A stretch of 64,000 nucleotides of DNA from Jiangella gansuensis DSM 44835 (lineage in GTDB: Bacteria; Actinomycetota; Actinomycetes; Jiangellales; Jiangellaceae). The stretch is taken from assembly GCF_000515395.1 (NCBI RefSeq), contig NZ_KI911782.1, positions 969,090-1,033,089 on the forward strand. Direction: 5' to 3'. Shown here piece after piece: positions 7,300 to 17,502 of this stretch; position 1 is the first letter of the stretch, and the number at the start of each line of letters is the position of its first letter. Made by a program: the position numbers and the translations under genes. The notes below the pieces were generated by a model. That model was not told where the DNA came from. It worked only from the letters and a program-made list of their open reading frames with translations, and made no database searches.

Positions 7300-8298
7300 A
7301 TGGCGTTGGCGGTGGACCTCGGCGTGGCGGAGCTGGCCGCCACCCGGTTCGCCGTCTCGCCGTTGTCGGAGACGGTGGCCGCGCTGCAGCAGTTGGCCGG
7401 CCAGGACCGGCAGCCGGTTCACCGGCGCTGGCTGCGCTGGGCGGTGGCGGAACTGGACCGGGAACCCCTCGACCTCTCCGTCACCTGGCCGCTGCTGGTC
7501 AGCGACCGGCCGGGCTGGCCGGAGTTCCTCGTCCCGGCGCCGTCGACGGCGGGCGCCGGCATCGACGACGACCTGGCGGCGCTGCGGCGCACCACCGCCG
7601 ACCAGGTCCGGGCCAGCCTGCGCCGCGTCTTCGGCGATGCGCTCCCGGACGCCGCCGCCGCGCTCGCCGCCCGCCCCGCCGCCGGTTTGCGGACCGTCGC
7701 GACCGAACTGCGCGCCGCGCACGACCGCCTGGTCGCACCGCACTGGCCGCGCCTGCGCGCCGTCCTGGATGCCGACATCGCCCACCGAGCCAGGCGGCTG
7801 GCGGCCGGCGGCGCGGCCGGCCTCTTCGCCGACCTGCATCCGGACCTGCGCTGGAGCGGCGGCCGGCTGCGGCTGGAGGGGGAACGCTGGCGAACCGACC
7901 GGACGGTGAACCGCGGCCCGGGCGGGCTGGTCCTGATGCCGGTCGTCCTCGGCTCGGCCCACGTGCTGATCAAGAAGAACACGTCGACGCAGACGACCGT
8001 CCGCTACCCGGCCCGCGGCGCCGGGGCGCTGTGGACCGCCGGGGCCAAGCCGCCGGCGGACGCCGCGGTGCGCCTGCTCGGCCGGGCCCGCGCCGAACTG
8101 CTCGACGTGCTGCGCTCGCCAGCCAGCACCACCGGCCTGGCCCGCGCTCTCGGCGTGACGCCCAGCGCGGTCTCGCAACACCTGCGGGTGCTGCGCGAGA
8201 ACGGCCTGGTGGCCGGTGAGCGATCCGGGCGCGCCGTCCTCTATTCGACGACGGCGTTGGGCTCGGCTCTGCTCGACGGTTCCGCCGCCTCCCCATGA
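7300..8298 (+). CDS. ArsR-family regulator with DUF5937-type N-terminal domain
   Basis: Encodes 332 residues. The N-terminal part begins MALAVDLGVAELAATRF and continues AVSPLSETVAALQQL, the usual opening of the large actinobacterial ArsR-like regulators with a DUF5937 ligand-binding-like domain. The winged helix-turn-helix is at the extreme C-terminus (residues about 275-330: TGLARALGVTPSAVSQHLRV then ENGLVAGERSGRAVLYSTT). No Cys metal-binding pair is present in the DNA-binding helix, so it is unlikely to sense arsenic. An upstream in-frame start at 7222 would overlap the divergent MFS start, so ATG 7300 is preferred. It probably represses the adjacent exporter. Its stop lies in the following repeat. 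Confidence 0.8.
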   Translation: MALAVDLGVAELAATRFAVSPLSETVAALQQLAGQDRQPVHRRWLRWAVAELDREPLDLSVTWPLLVSDRPGWPEFLVPAPSTAGAGIDDDLAALRRTTADQVRASLRRVFGDALPDAAAALAARPAAGLRTVATELRAAHDRLVAPHWPRLRAVLDADIAHRARRLAAGGAAGLFADLHPDLRWSGGRLRLEGERWRTDRTVNRGPGGLVLMPVVLGSAHVLIKKNTSTQTTVRYPARGAGALWTAGAKPPADAAVRLLGRARAELLDVLRSPASTTGLARALGVTPSAVSQHLRVLRENGLVAGERSGRAVLYSTTALGSALLDGSAASP

Positions 8299-8347
8299 TC
8301 ATCGACCGCCGCGCGTCACCACGCACCCAACCGTTGATGATCATGGG
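8292..8347. repeat. Dispersed intergenic palindrome, family 2, copy b
   Basis: Ends CCCATGATCATCGAC and GTTGATGATCATGGG pair over about 15 bases. It fills the space between the ArsR gene and metG. The ArsR stop codon at 8296-8298 is the TGA of the left end. Confidence 0.8.
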
Positions 8348-8371
8348 CGGCCGGGGACTACGATCGGGGCC

Positions 8372-9961
8372 ATGCCCAAGGCGTTCTACGTCACCACACC
8401 CATTTACTACGTCAACGACGCGCCGCACATCGGGCACGCGTACACGACGGTCGCCACCGACTTCATCGCCCGCTGGCATCGGCAGCGCCAGGAGGACGTC
8501 TGGTTCCTGACCGGCACCGACGAGCACGGCGAGAAGGTGCTGCGGACCGCGGAGGCGAACGGCACCAGCCCGAGGGAGTGGGCCGACCGCCTGGTCGAGT
8601 CCGCCTGGAAGCCGGTGCTGCGCACCATCGACGCGTCGAACGACGATTTCATCCGCACCACCGAGGACCGCCACGTCGAGCGGGTCAAGGAGTTCATCCA
8701 GGGCCTGTACGACGCCGGCGAGATCTTCGAGGGGACGTACGAGGGCGCCTACTGTGTGGCTTGCGAGGAGTACAAGCAGCCCGCTGACCTGGTGGAGGGC
8801 ACCGGCGAGTATGCCGGCCAGATGGTCTGCTCAATTCATGGCCGGCCGGTCGAGATGCTCGCCGAGACGAACTACTTCTTCCGGATGTCCGCGTACACCG
8901 ACAAGCTGCTGGAGTTCTACGAGCAGAACCCCGGCTTCGTGCAGCCGGAGAGCGCCCGCAACGAGGTCGTCAGCTTCGTCAAGCAAGGCCTGCAGGACCT
9001 CTCCATCTCGCGCTCCACGTTCGACTGGGGCGTCACGGTGCCGTGGGACCCGTCGCACGTCATCTACGTGTGGATCGACGCGCTGCTCAACTACGCGACG
9101 GCGGCCGGATACGGCGCGGACGAGGAGAAGTTCCAGCGCACCTGGCCCGCCGACATCCACTTCGTCGGCAAGGACATCCTGCGCTTCCACGCCGTCATCT
9201 GGCCGGCCATGCTGATGGCGGCCGGGCTGCCGTTGCCGAAGAAGGTGTTCGCGCACGGCTGGCTGCTGGTGGGCGGCGAGAAGATGAGCAAGTCGAAGCT
9301 CACCGGTATCGCGCCGGCGCAGATCACCGACACGTTCGGCTCCGACGCTTTCCGTTACTACTTCCTGCGTGCCATCGCGTTCGGCAACGACGGCTCGTTC
9401 TCGTGGGAGGACATCGCCGCGCGGTACCAGGCGGAGCTGGCCAACGGGCTGGGCAACCTCGCCTCGCGGGTGACGGCCATGGTGGGGCGCTACTTCGACG
9501 GTGTACTGCCGGCACCCGGCGCGAGCACGGACGCGGAAGAGCAGCTCGCCGCCGTCGCCGCCCAGGCCGCGCAGGACGCCGACGCCGCCGTCGACAGCGT
9601 GGCGCCGCACGACGCGCTGGCCGCGGTGTGGACGCTGGTCGAGGCCGCCAACGGCTACATCACCGAGCAGCAGCCGTGGGCCGTCGCGAAGGCGGCCGCC
9701 GACGACGAGTCCCAGCGTGAGCGGCTGGCCACCATCCTCTACTCGTCGGCCGAAGCGTTGCGGGCACTGGCCGTGCTGCTGAACGCCGCGATGCCGAAGT
9801 CGTCGGCTCGGCTGTGGGAGGCGCTGGGTGCGGAGAAGGCGCTCGGTTCACTGGCCACGCAGCCGGTCGGTGACGCGGGACGCTGGGGTCAGCTGGTGCC
9901 GGGCACCGAGGTGACGAAGGGCGACGCGCTCTTCCCGCGCATCGACCCCGACGCGCAGTAG
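8372..9961 (+). CDS. metG: Methionine--tRNA ligase
   Basis: Encodes 529 residues; charges tRNA-Met in the cytoplasm. The class I HIGH motif is in NDAPHIGHAYTT (residues about 14-25), and KMSKSK lies near residue 305 after GWLLVGGEK. Family segments FLTGTDEHGEK and the Cys-containing connective peptide (AYCVACEEYKQP) are present. It lacks the C-terminal EMAP-type tRNA-binding extension seen in E. coli, as expected for actinobacterial MetRS. The ATG at 8372 is chosen because homology starts at MPKAFYVTTPIYYVNDAP; the frame is open further upstream only through the repeat. A TatD-type gene follows after 4 bases, so they are likely co-transcribed. Confidence 0.96.
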   Translation: MPKAFYVTTPIYYVNDAPHIGHAYTTVATDFIARWHRQRQEDVWFLTGTDEHGEKVLRTAEANGTSPREWADRLVESAWKPVLRTIDASNDDFIRTTEDRHVERVKEFIQGLYDAGEIFEGTYEGAYCVACEEYKQPADLVEGTGEYAGQMVCSIHGRPVEMLAETNYFFRMSAYTDKLLEFYEQNPGFVQPESARNEVVSFVKQGLQDLSISRSTFDWGVTVPWDPSHVIYVWIDALLNYATAAGYGADEEKFQRTWPADIHFVGKDILRFHAVIWPAMLMAAGLPLPKKVFAHGWLLVGGEKMSKSKLTGIAPAQITDTFGSDAFRYYFLRAIAFGNDGSFSWEDIAARYQAELANGLGNLASRVTAMVGRYFDGVLPAPGASTDAEEQLAAVAAQAAQDADAAVDSVAPHDALAAVWTLVEAANGYITEQQPWAVAKAAADDESQRERLATILYSSAEALRALAVLLNAAMPKSSARLWEALGAEKALGSLATQPVGDAGRWGQLVPGTEVTKGDALFPRIDPDAQ

Positions 9962-9965
9962 CGGC

Positions 9966-10853
9966 ATGCGTGCCAGCCAACGCCGTTCCGCCACCGACGA
10001 GTCCGGGCGGCGGCGCGACCGCAGCCGGCCGCCCGCGCCGGAGCCGTTGCCCTACCCCGTCACCGACACCCACTGTCACCTGGACATCGCCGACGGCGAG
10101 GACGGCGACGAGCTGACCGTCGACCAGGCGATCCGGGCGGCGGCCGACGTCAACGTGACCCGGATCGTGCAGGTCGGCTGCGACCTGCCCGGTTCCGCGT
10201 GGGCCGTCGACGCTGCCAGCCGCTATTCGAGCGTCGTCGCCACCGTCGCGCTGCACCCCAACGAGGCGCCCGGGCTGGCCGAGCAGGGCAGGCTGGACGA
10301 CGCGCTGGCCGAGATCGACCGGCTGGCCGGGTCCAGCCCGCGGGTGCGAGGGGTCGGCGAGACCGGCCTCGACCACTTCCGTACCGGGCCCGACGGCCGG
10401 GCCGCGCAGGAGGCGTCGTTCCGCGCGCACATCGAGATCGCCCGGCGCCGTGGACTGGCGCTGGTGATCCATGACCGGGACGCGCATGATGACGTCCTGC
10501 GGGTGTTGGACGACGTCGAAACGCCGGAACGTGTCGTATTTCACTGTTTCTCGGGGAACGAGACCATGGCTCGCCACGTCGCGGAGCGCGGCTGGTTCCT
10601 GTCCTTCGCCGGCCCGGTGACGTTCCGGAACGCGGCCGAACTGCGCGCCGCGCTGGCCGTCACGCCATTGGAGAACCTCCTCGTCGAGACCGACGCGCCG
10701 TTCCTCACGCCGCACCCGTACCGCGGCCGGCCGAACGCGTCGTACCTGGTCCCGGTGACGGTGCGAGCTGTCGCCGAGGCGCTGGCGGTGGACGTCGAGG
10801 TGGTCTGCCGGGCTGTGCACGACAACGCCGAGCGGGCTTTCGGGGCCTGGTGA
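9966..10853 (+). CDS. TatD family metal-dependent hydrolase/DNase
   Basis: Encodes 295 residues. After a basic, Pro-rich leader of about 30 residues, the TatD amidohydrolase barrel begins with the metal-binding DTHCHLDI. Other ligands are visible in the GETGLDHFR (Glu/Asp) segment, LVIHDRDAHDD (His), VVFHCFSG (His) and the final ETDAPFLTPHPYRG (Asp). The family comprises Mg-dependent 3'-5' exonucleases and related hydrolases. The metG-tatD-rpfB-rsmA-ispE order is the standard actinobacterial arrangement. The leader is longer than usual, and the true start could be the ATG used here or a later codon; no better candidate was found. Confidence 0.9.
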   Translation: MRASQRRSATDESGRRRDRSRPPAPEPLPYPVTDTHCHLDIADGEDGDELTVDQAIRAAADVNVTRIVQVGCDLPGSAWAVDAASRYSSVVATVALHPNEAPGLAEQGRLDDALAEIDRLAGSSPRVRGVGETGLDHFRTGPDGRAAQEASFRAHIEIARRRGLALVIHDRDAHDDVLRVLDDVETPERVVFHCFSGNETMARHVAERGWFLSFAGPVTFRNAAELRAALAVTPLENLLVETDAPFLTPHPYRGRPNASYLVPVTVRAVAEALAVDVEVVCRAVHDNAERAFGAW

Positions 10854-11194
10854 CGGCGAGTCGTCGCCGCTGGTCACGGCTGGGGTCCGGGACGGCCGGA
10901 CGGGCTGGGGGAGGACGGCCCGGAGGTCCGCGTCGCCGGCCCCGCCAGTGTCACAGCTGGGGCGGAATCGGATGATATGTCGGATTCGCGGCGTAGCTTC
11001 AGTTGTCCGGCGGACAGACTTACGTTACCGTCCCGAGATGTTAGCCGGGGTCGGGGAACCTTCGGATGGCACACGAACGGCCAGACACGCCAGCTGGCAA
11101 GCTCCGCGAGCACGATGCGACACGGTAGCTTGACGCGTTGGGGTGGCTGGTTCTGCCACCGTCCCGTGCCCGGACGGTACGACCAAGGAGCACA
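10854..11194. other. 341-base intergenic region upstream of rpfB
   Basis: No gene seen. A short hairpin GGTGGC/GCCACC (11142-11160) and a TTGACG (11129-11134) lie before the rpfB start. I looked for the c-di-AMP (ydaO) riboswitch that precedes some actinobacterial rpf genes and could not recognise its conserved blocks. Isolated fragments such as CGGGGAACC (11053-11061) occur, but without the rest of the motif. Confidence 0.4.
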
Positions 11195-12340
11195 GTGCGC
11201 CTGTCCGCGAAGACGATGGCGATCAACACCGCCGTCGTCGCTGCTCTGGTAGGCGGCGGAGTCGCCTACATCACGCTCGACAACGCCGTCACGCTCACCG
11301 TTGACGGCCAGACCGAGACCGTGCACACCTTCAGTGGCAACGTCGAGGACGTCCTCGACGAGCAGGGCATCGAACTCAGTGCGCGCGACGAGGTCATTCC
11401 CACGTTGGACAGCGACGTCGAGGACGGCACGGAGATCTCGGTCCGGTACGCCCGGCAGATCACCGTCACGGTCGACGGCGAGGAACAACAGCTGTGGACC
11501 ACGGCGCTCTCTGTCGACGAGGCGCTGGCCGACCTGGACATCCGGCACGAAGGTGCCGACATCTCCGTCGCTCGGTCCCAGTCCATCGGCCGTGGCGGCC
11601 TGGACTTCGAGATCCGAACCCCGAAGGAGATCACCGTCGTGGCCGACGGTGCCTCCAACCCGGTGACCACCACGGCGCTGACCGTGCGTGAGGCGCTCAC
11701 CGAGGCCGGGATCACGCTCGGCGATCGCGACCTGGTCGAACCAACCCTGGAATCGGTGGTCGCCGACGCCGCGACCGTCACCGTCCAGCGGGTCACCGTC
11801 GAGACCGAGACGGTCACCGCGGCGGTGCCGTTCGAGACCACCGAGCAGGAGGACGACTCCCTCGAGGTCGGCAAGGAGTCCGTCGCGACAGAGGGTCAGA
11901 ACGGCTCGGTCGAACGAGTCGTGCAGAAGACCTACGTCGACGGCACGCTCCACAACGAGAAGGTCCTCTCCGAGACCGTCGTTGCCGCGCCGGTGGACGA
12001 AGTCGTCCTCATCGGCACCAAGGAGCCCCCGCCGCCGCCCGCCGAGGACGACAGCGACAGTGGCGGTGGCGGCGGTAGCGACGACAACGTCGACGGCGGT
12101 GTGTGGGACCGGCTGGCACAGTGCGAGTCCGGCGGCAACTGGTCCATCAACACCGGCAACGGCTACTACGGCGGCCTGCAGTTCTCGCTGGGCACCTGGC
12201 GGGCCTTCGGTGGCTCCGGGTACCCGCACGAGAACAGCAAGGCTGAGCAGATCCGCATCGCCGAGAAGGTCCGCGACAACCGTGGCGGTTACGGAGACTG
12301 GCCGGCCTGCGCCCGCAAGCTGGGCCTGCCGCTCGGCTGA
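11195..12340 (+). CDS. rpfB: Resuscitation-promoting factor RpfB-like (DUF348, G5, Rpf domains)
   Basis: Encodes 381 residues. The start is the GTG at 11195 with an AAGGAG ribosome site. Residues about 8-28 are a signal or anchor helix (MAINTAVVAALVGGGVAYIT). Three DUF348 repeats follow (about 30-70, 85-130, 143-185), then a G5 domain (about 205-280, VERVVQKTYVDGTLHNEKV). A Pro- and Gly-rich linker (PPPPPAEDDSDSGGGGG) precedes the C-terminal Rpf lysozyme-like domain (306-381), which has the catalytic Glu in CESGGNW and the conserved YYGGLQFSLGTWRAFGG. It cleaves peptidoglycan at the cell surface and promotes growth resumption. Position between tatD and rsmA is the conserved actinobacterial context. 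Confidence 0.93.
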   Translation: MRLSAKTMAINTAVVAALVGGGVAYITLDNAVTLTVDGQTETVHTFSGNVEDVLDEQGIELSARDEVIPTLDSDVEDGTEISVRYARQITVTVDGEEQQLWTTALSVDEALADLDIRHEGADISVARSQSIGRGGLDFEIRTPKEITVVADGASNPVTTTALTVREALTEAGITLGDRDLVEPTLESVVADAATVTVQRVTVETETVTAAVPFETTEQEDDSLEVGKESVATEGQNGSVERVVQKTYVDGTLHNEKVLSETVVAAPVDEVVLIGTKEPPPPPAEDDSDSGGGGGSDDNVDGGVWDRLAQCESGGNWSINTGNGYYGGLQFSLGTWRAFGGSGYPHENSKAEQIRIAEKVRDNRGGYGDWPACARKLGLPLG

Positions 12341-12373
12341 CGGCCGACGCGGCGCGGGCAGTACGCTCGGCCC

Positions 12374-13252
12374 GTGCCGATGAATGACGACGAGACGTCC
12401 GCCGGCTCCAGACTCCTGGGGCCGGCGGACGTTCGTCGTCTGGCCGCGGAGCTCGAGCTGCGGCCCACGAAGACGCTCGGGCAGAACTTCGTCATCGATC
12501 CCAACACCGTGCGCCGCATCGTCCGGGTGGCCGGGGTCGGTGCGGACGACGTCGTGGTGGAGGTCGGCCCCGGCCTCGGCTCGCTGACCCTGGCACTGCT
12601 GCCGGTGGTGCGCCGGGTGGTCGCGGTCGAGGTCGACCCGGTGCTGGCCGGGCGGCTGCCGTCGACGGTGTCGCAGTACGCGCCCGCGGTGGCCGGACGC
12701 CTCGAGGTGGTGGAGGCGGACGCATTGCGGATTCGGTCGCTGCCGGGGCCGGCGCCGACCGCGCTGGTGGCCAACCTTCCCTACAACGTCTCGGTGCCGG
12801 TCCTGCTGAACCTGCTGGAGGCGTTCCCCAGCCTGTCCCGGGTGCTGGTGATGGTGCAGAAGGAGGTGGCCGACCGGCTGGCCGCGCCGCCGGGGTCGCG
12901 CACCTACGGCGTGCCGTCGGTCAAGGCAGCCTGGTACGCGACGGTCTCGGGGGCCGGGGCGGTCGGGCGCAACGTCTTCTGGCCGGCGCCCAACGTCGAC
13001 TCCGGGCTGGTGCTCATGCAGCGCCGCGCGGAGCCCCTCACCGGCGACCGGGCCGCCGTGTTCGCCGTCGTCGACGCCGCATTCGCCCAGCGACGCAAGA
13101 CGCTGCGGGCGGCGCTGAGCGGCTGGGCCGGGTCCCCGGCGGCCGCGGAGACCGCGCTGACAGCCGCCGGTGTCGATCCGCGGGCCCGCGGCGAGCAGCT
13201 CACCGTGGACGATTTCGCCCGGATCGCGGCAGCCACCTCGCTCAGTTCCTGA
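12374..13252 (+). CDS. rsmA: 16S rRNA dimethyladenosine transferase
   Basis: Encodes about 292 residues; dimethylates the two adjacent adenosines near the 3' end of 16S rRNA using S-adenosylmethionine. Motifs: [10 protein letters not shown] at about residue 34, the SAM-binding [13 protein letters not shown] near 58, acidic VAVEVDP, and the catalytic [12 protein letters not shown] near 137. The C-terminal helical domain ends [10 protein letters not shown]. The start may be the GTG at 12374 or the ATG two codons on (12380); neither has a strong ribosome site. It is 33 bases after rpfB and 27 before ispE, the usual cluster. Confidence 0.95.
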   Translation: MPMNDDETSAGSRLLGPADVRRLAAELELRPTKTLGQNFVIDPNTVRRIVRVAGVGADDVVVEVGPGLGSLTLALLPVVRRVVAVEVDPVLAGRLPSTVSQYAPAVAGRLEVVEADALRIRSLPGPAPTALVANLPYNVSVPVLLNLLEAFPSLSRVLVMVQKEVADRLAAPPGSRTYGVPSVKAAWYATVSGAGAVGRNVFWPAPNVDSGLVLMQRRAEPLTGDRAAVFAVVDAAFAQRRKTLRAALSGWAGSPAAAETALTAAGVDPRARGEQLTVDDFARIAAATSLSS

Positions 13253-13279
13253 GCGGGCTCGTCCGGTAGCGTCAGCTGG

Positions 13280-14194
13280 GTGCTACAGGTGATCGCCCGC
13301 ATGCCGGCGAAGATCAATCTGCTGCTCGCGGTCGGCCCGGTACGCGCCGACGGCTTTCATGAGCTCGCCACCGTCTTCCACGCCGTCTCGCTCTACGACG
13401 AGGTCACCGCCTCCGCCGCCGACGACGACGGCGTCAGCGTCACCCTGAGCGGCCGCTACGGCAGCGGCGTGCCCGACGACCAGAGCAATCTGGCGGTGCG
13501 GGCGGCACACGCCCTGGCGAAGCGCCGTCCGGCGGTGCGGCGTCCGGCGGTGCGCTCCGGCGTCCGTCTCGGCATCCGCAAGGAGATCCCGGTGGCTGCC
13601 GGTCTGGCCGGTGGCAGCGCCGACGCGGCCGGCGCCCTGCTCGCCTGTGCCCAGCTGTGGCAGCTGCGGCTGTCCAATGCCAGGCTGGCGACGGTGGCCG
13701 CCTCGCTGGGCAGCGACGTGCCGTTCTCGCTTCTCGGCGGGACGGCGGTCGGCACCGGTCGCGGCGAGCGGCTGCGTCCTGTCCCCGTCGGCGGGTCCCT
13801 GCACTGGGTGCTGGCGGTCGCCGACGGCGAACTGTCCACACCGGACGTGTACCGCCGCCTGGACGAGCTGCGTGCCGGCCGGCCGGTGCCGGACCCGACG
13901 GTGCCGGATGAGCTGCTGGCCGCCCTCGCGGCCGCCGACGCGCCGACGCTGGCCGGGCTGCTCCACAACGACCTCCAGGAAGCGGCCCTGTCGCTGCGCC
14001 CGCAGCTGGCGGACACGCTGGCGGCCGGCCGCGACCTGGGCGCGCTGGCCGGCATCGTCTCCGGTTCCGGCCCCACGTGCGTCTTCCTGGCTCCCGACGC
14101 GGACGCTGCCGCGGCCCTGGCGTCCGGCCTGGCCGCATCGGGAACCTGCGCGGACGCCGTCGCCGTCGTCGGGCCGGCGGCCGTGGGCGCATGA
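13280..14194 (+). CDS. ispE: 4-diphosphocytidyl-2-C-methyl-D-erythritol kinase
   Basis: Encodes 304 residues, a GHMP kinase of the MEP isoprenoid pathway that phosphorylates CDP-methylerythritol. The N-terminal RMPAKINLLLAVGPVRADGFHEL is the IspE signature, followed by the ATP-binding PVAAGLAGGSADAAGALLA near residue 105 and the C-terminal GSGPTCVFL motif. The start is a GTG at 13280. The neighbouring rsmA gene is the standard partner. Nothing unusual apart from a short Arg/Pro-rich duplication (RRPAVRRPAVRS) near residue 85. Confidence 0.94.
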   Translation: MLQVIARMPAKINLLLAVGPVRADGFHELATVFHAVSLYDEVTASAADDDGVSVTLSGRYGSGVPDDQSNLAVRAAHALAKRRPAVRRPAVRSGVRLGIRKEIPVAAGLAGGSADAAGALLACAQLWQLRLSNARLATVAASLGSDVPFSLLGGTAVGTGRGERLRPVPVGGSLHWVLAVADGELSTPDVYRRLDELRAGRPVPDPTVPDELLAALAAADAPTLAGLLHNDLQEAALSLRPQLADTLAAGRDLGALAGIVSGSGPTCVFLAPDADAAAALASGLAASGTCADAVAVVGPAAVGA

Positions 14195-14217
14195 CGTCGA
14201 CGTTCTGATCGCCTTGG

Positions 14218-14276
14218 CACGCGAAATCACCACACCGGCACCCGATATGCACCGGTTTCAAGGACGATTTCGCGTA
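14218..14276. repeat. Intergenic palindrome after ispE
   Basis: Outer arms CGCGAAATC (14220-14228) and GATTTCGCG (14266-14274) with an inner CACCGG/ACCGGT pair. It lies between ispE and the deaminase gene and could act as a terminator. It is unrelated in sequence to the TGATC repeats. Confidence 0.55.
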
Positions 14277-14334
14277 CCACGGCGCGCGGCGACGCGTGCT
14301 GGTGCGCACGGTTGCTGTGTGATTGGGTCCGGGG

Positions 14335-14799
14335 ATGAACAGCGGGCCGCAGACCCTGACTGATACCGACCGCGAGCTGATCGAAGCCGCCAGGTCGACA
14401 ATTGACGCCCACACCGACGCGTCAAGCCTCGCCGACCCCGGCGTGCACACGATGGGCGCCGCGGCTCGTGACGTCGACGGCCGGATTCACGTCGGCGTCA
14501 ACCTCGCACACTTCACGGGCGGGCCGTGCGCGGAATTGGTCGCGCTAGGTGCCGCCCGCGCCAACGGTGCTCGGCACATCGAGACCATCGTCGCTGTGGG
14601 CAACTACGGGCGCGGCGTCGTCGGGCCCTGCGGCCGGGACCGGCAGATCCTGTTCGACTATCACCGCGGTGTACGTGTACTGGTGCCGACAGCTGACGGC
14701 GTCCGTGCGCTCCTCATCGAGGACCTCATGCCCTATGCGACGGCATGGACCATCGAGGGCGGTACGCAGCCCTACGACCGCGAGCGGTTCGGCCCATGA
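14335..14799 (+). CDS. Cytidine/blasticidin-S deaminase family protein
   Basis: Encodes 154 residues with the cytidine deaminase fold. The zinc-site motif TGGPCAELVALG contains Cys65 and catalytic Glu67, and the second half is GVVGPCGRDRQILFDYH with Cys99. In typical members this reads PCGxCRQ; here the last zinc-ligand Cys is Asp102, encoded by GAC. The spacing of the two half-motifs and the ending are closest to blasticidin-S deaminase-like proteins. It may deaminate a nucleoside or an aminopyrimidine antibiotic, or the changed ligand may alter activity. The start is the ATG at 14335; a TTG at 14323 is an alternative. The stop lies within repeat copy c. Confidence 0.78.
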   Translation: MNSGPQTLTDTDRELIEAARSTIDAHTDASSLADPGVHTMGAAARDVDGRIHVGVNLAHFTGGPCAELVALGAARANGARHIETIVAVGNYGRGVVGPCGRDRQILFDYHRGVRVLVPTADGVRALLIEDLMPYATAWTIEGGTQPYDRERFGP

Positions 14800-14851
14800 T
14801 CATGGCGCCCTTTGTACTGCTCAGGCGACACGAAGGCCGCCATGATCAAGG
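14793..14851. repeat. Dispersed intergenic palindrome, family 2, copy c
   Basis: Ends CCCATGATCATGGCG and CCGCCATGATCAAGG. It separates the convergent deaminase and OhrR-like genes and supplies both stop codons: TGA 14797-14799 on the plus strand and TGA 14848-14846 on the minus strand. Confidence 0.8.
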
Positions 14852-15304
14852 TCGGTTCGCGTCGGCGGCGCCGATGACGCGGGTGAGGGCCGCGTGCAGG
14901 GCCTCGAGCTCCGCGACCGGCATGCCAAGCCGCTCGACGACGCGATGCGGGATCTTCTCCGCTTCCGCGCGTAGCGCCCGGCCGGTGTCGGTCAGCTCGA
15001 CGACGAGTAGGCGCTCGTCGTCGGCGCTGCGCCGGCGGGAGATGTAGCGCGCCGCTTCCAGCCGCTTGAGCAGCGGCGACAGCGTCGCCGATTCCAGCTG
15101 CAGGGTGGTGCTCAGGTCCTTCACCGAGCGGGGCTCGTGCTCCCAGAGTGCCAGCATCACCAGGTACTGCGGGTGGGTGAGGCCCATGGGTTCGAGCATG
15201 GGGCGGTAAAGGCCGATGACGCTGCGCGCCGCGACCGCGAGGGCGAAGCAGACCTGCCGGTCCAGGGCGAGCGGGTCGTCGCCGAGGTCGACCTCTGTCG
15301 TCAT
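14846..15304 (-). CDS. ohrR: MarR-family regulator, OhrR type (organic hydroperoxide sensor)
   Basis: Encodes 152 residues with a winged helix-turn-helix. The segment LDRQVCFALAVAARSVIGLY contains Cys19 in the exact position of the reactive cysteine of OhrR, which is oxidised by organic peroxides and releases DNA. Also typical are LTHPQYLVMLALWEHE and the wing RRRSADDERLLVVELTDTG. ATG 15304 is preferred over the GTG two codons earlier. An AT-rich palindrome upstream is a likely operator. The usual ohr (OsmC-like peroxidase) partner is absent; the divergent gene encodes a small zinc-ribbon protein. Confidence 0.82.
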   Translation of the reverse strand: MTTEVDLGDDPLALDRQVCFALAVAARSVIGLYRPMLEPMGLTHPQYLVMLALWEHEPRSVKDLSTTLQLESATLSPLLKRLEAARYISRRRSADDERLLVVELTDTGRALRAEAEKIPHRVVERLGMPVAELEALHAALTRVIGAADANRP

Positions 15305-15329
15305 GCTCACACTCTATCGAGCGCTATTG

Positions 15330-15343
15330 ATTAGTGCGCTAAT
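15330..15343. promoter_or_regulatory. Probable OhrR operator
   Basis: ATTAG-TGCG-CTAAT inverted repeat in an unusually AT-rich stretch (15327-15352) between the divergent ohrR and zinc-ribbon genes. A further ATTAG follows at 15345-15349. MarR-family sites are AT-rich palindromes of this kind; assignment rests on position. Confidence 0.5.
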
Positions 15344-15363
15344 GATTAGCATACGATGGGGCT

Positions 15364-15579
15364 ATGAGCAGACGGCGAGACCGAGGCAAGCTGCCCTGGT
15401 ACGGCCGGCTCACCGAGGCGCTCATGCCGCTCCTGGGCCCGGCGGACGTCGGTTCGCCGGACGAGCCGCCGGCGTCGCGCGCGACCCGCGACACCATATG
15501 CCCGCAGTGCCACCAGCCCATGTCCCTGCATCGCCGCGAGCGGGTGGGCGGCAAGAACAGGCACTACTGCCCGGCGTGA
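15364..15579 (+). CDS. Small zinc-ribbon-like protein, unknown function
   Basis: Encodes 71 residues. The basic N-terminus (SRRRDRGKLPWYGRLTEAL) is followed by an acidic, Pro-rich middle. The C-terminal segment CPQCHQPMSLHRRERVGG ends in HYCPA, giving a CxxC pair plus a last Cys and several His, consistent with one small zinc knuckle. It is divergent from ohrR and starts 15 bases before the ABC-F gene, so it may be peroxide-controlled and co-transcribed with it. No family function is known to me. Confidence 0.6.
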   Translation: MSRRRDRGKLPWYGRLTEALMPLLGPADVGSPDEPPASRATRDTICPQCHQPMSLHRRERVGGKNRHYCPA

Positions 15580-15594
15580 GAAACTGGTGCCGAC

Positions 15595-17346
<1,752 letters not shown>

Positions 17347-17502
17347 CGGCGGCCACGATGGGCGGCCAGCCGCCGGCTGGGTCAGGAGCGGGGCGGCCGC
17401 CGGACGTCGTCACCGGCGAATCACGTCTCGGCGCGCATGGACGAACCCGTGGCGGGTAGTGCCCTAGGTGATGTGGGAGAAGCGAGGAAGCTGGACGGCG
17501 GG

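Noticed and set aside
10854-11194. Possible c-di-AMP (ydaO) riboswitch before rpfB
   Set aside because: Only short resemblances (CGGGGAACC) exist; the AAUC and CAGCUAAC-type conserved blocks are not found in order.
10874-12229. Minus-strand open frame opposite rpfB
   Set aside because: No domain or signal is visible, and the plus strand encodes DUF348, G5 and Rpf domains.
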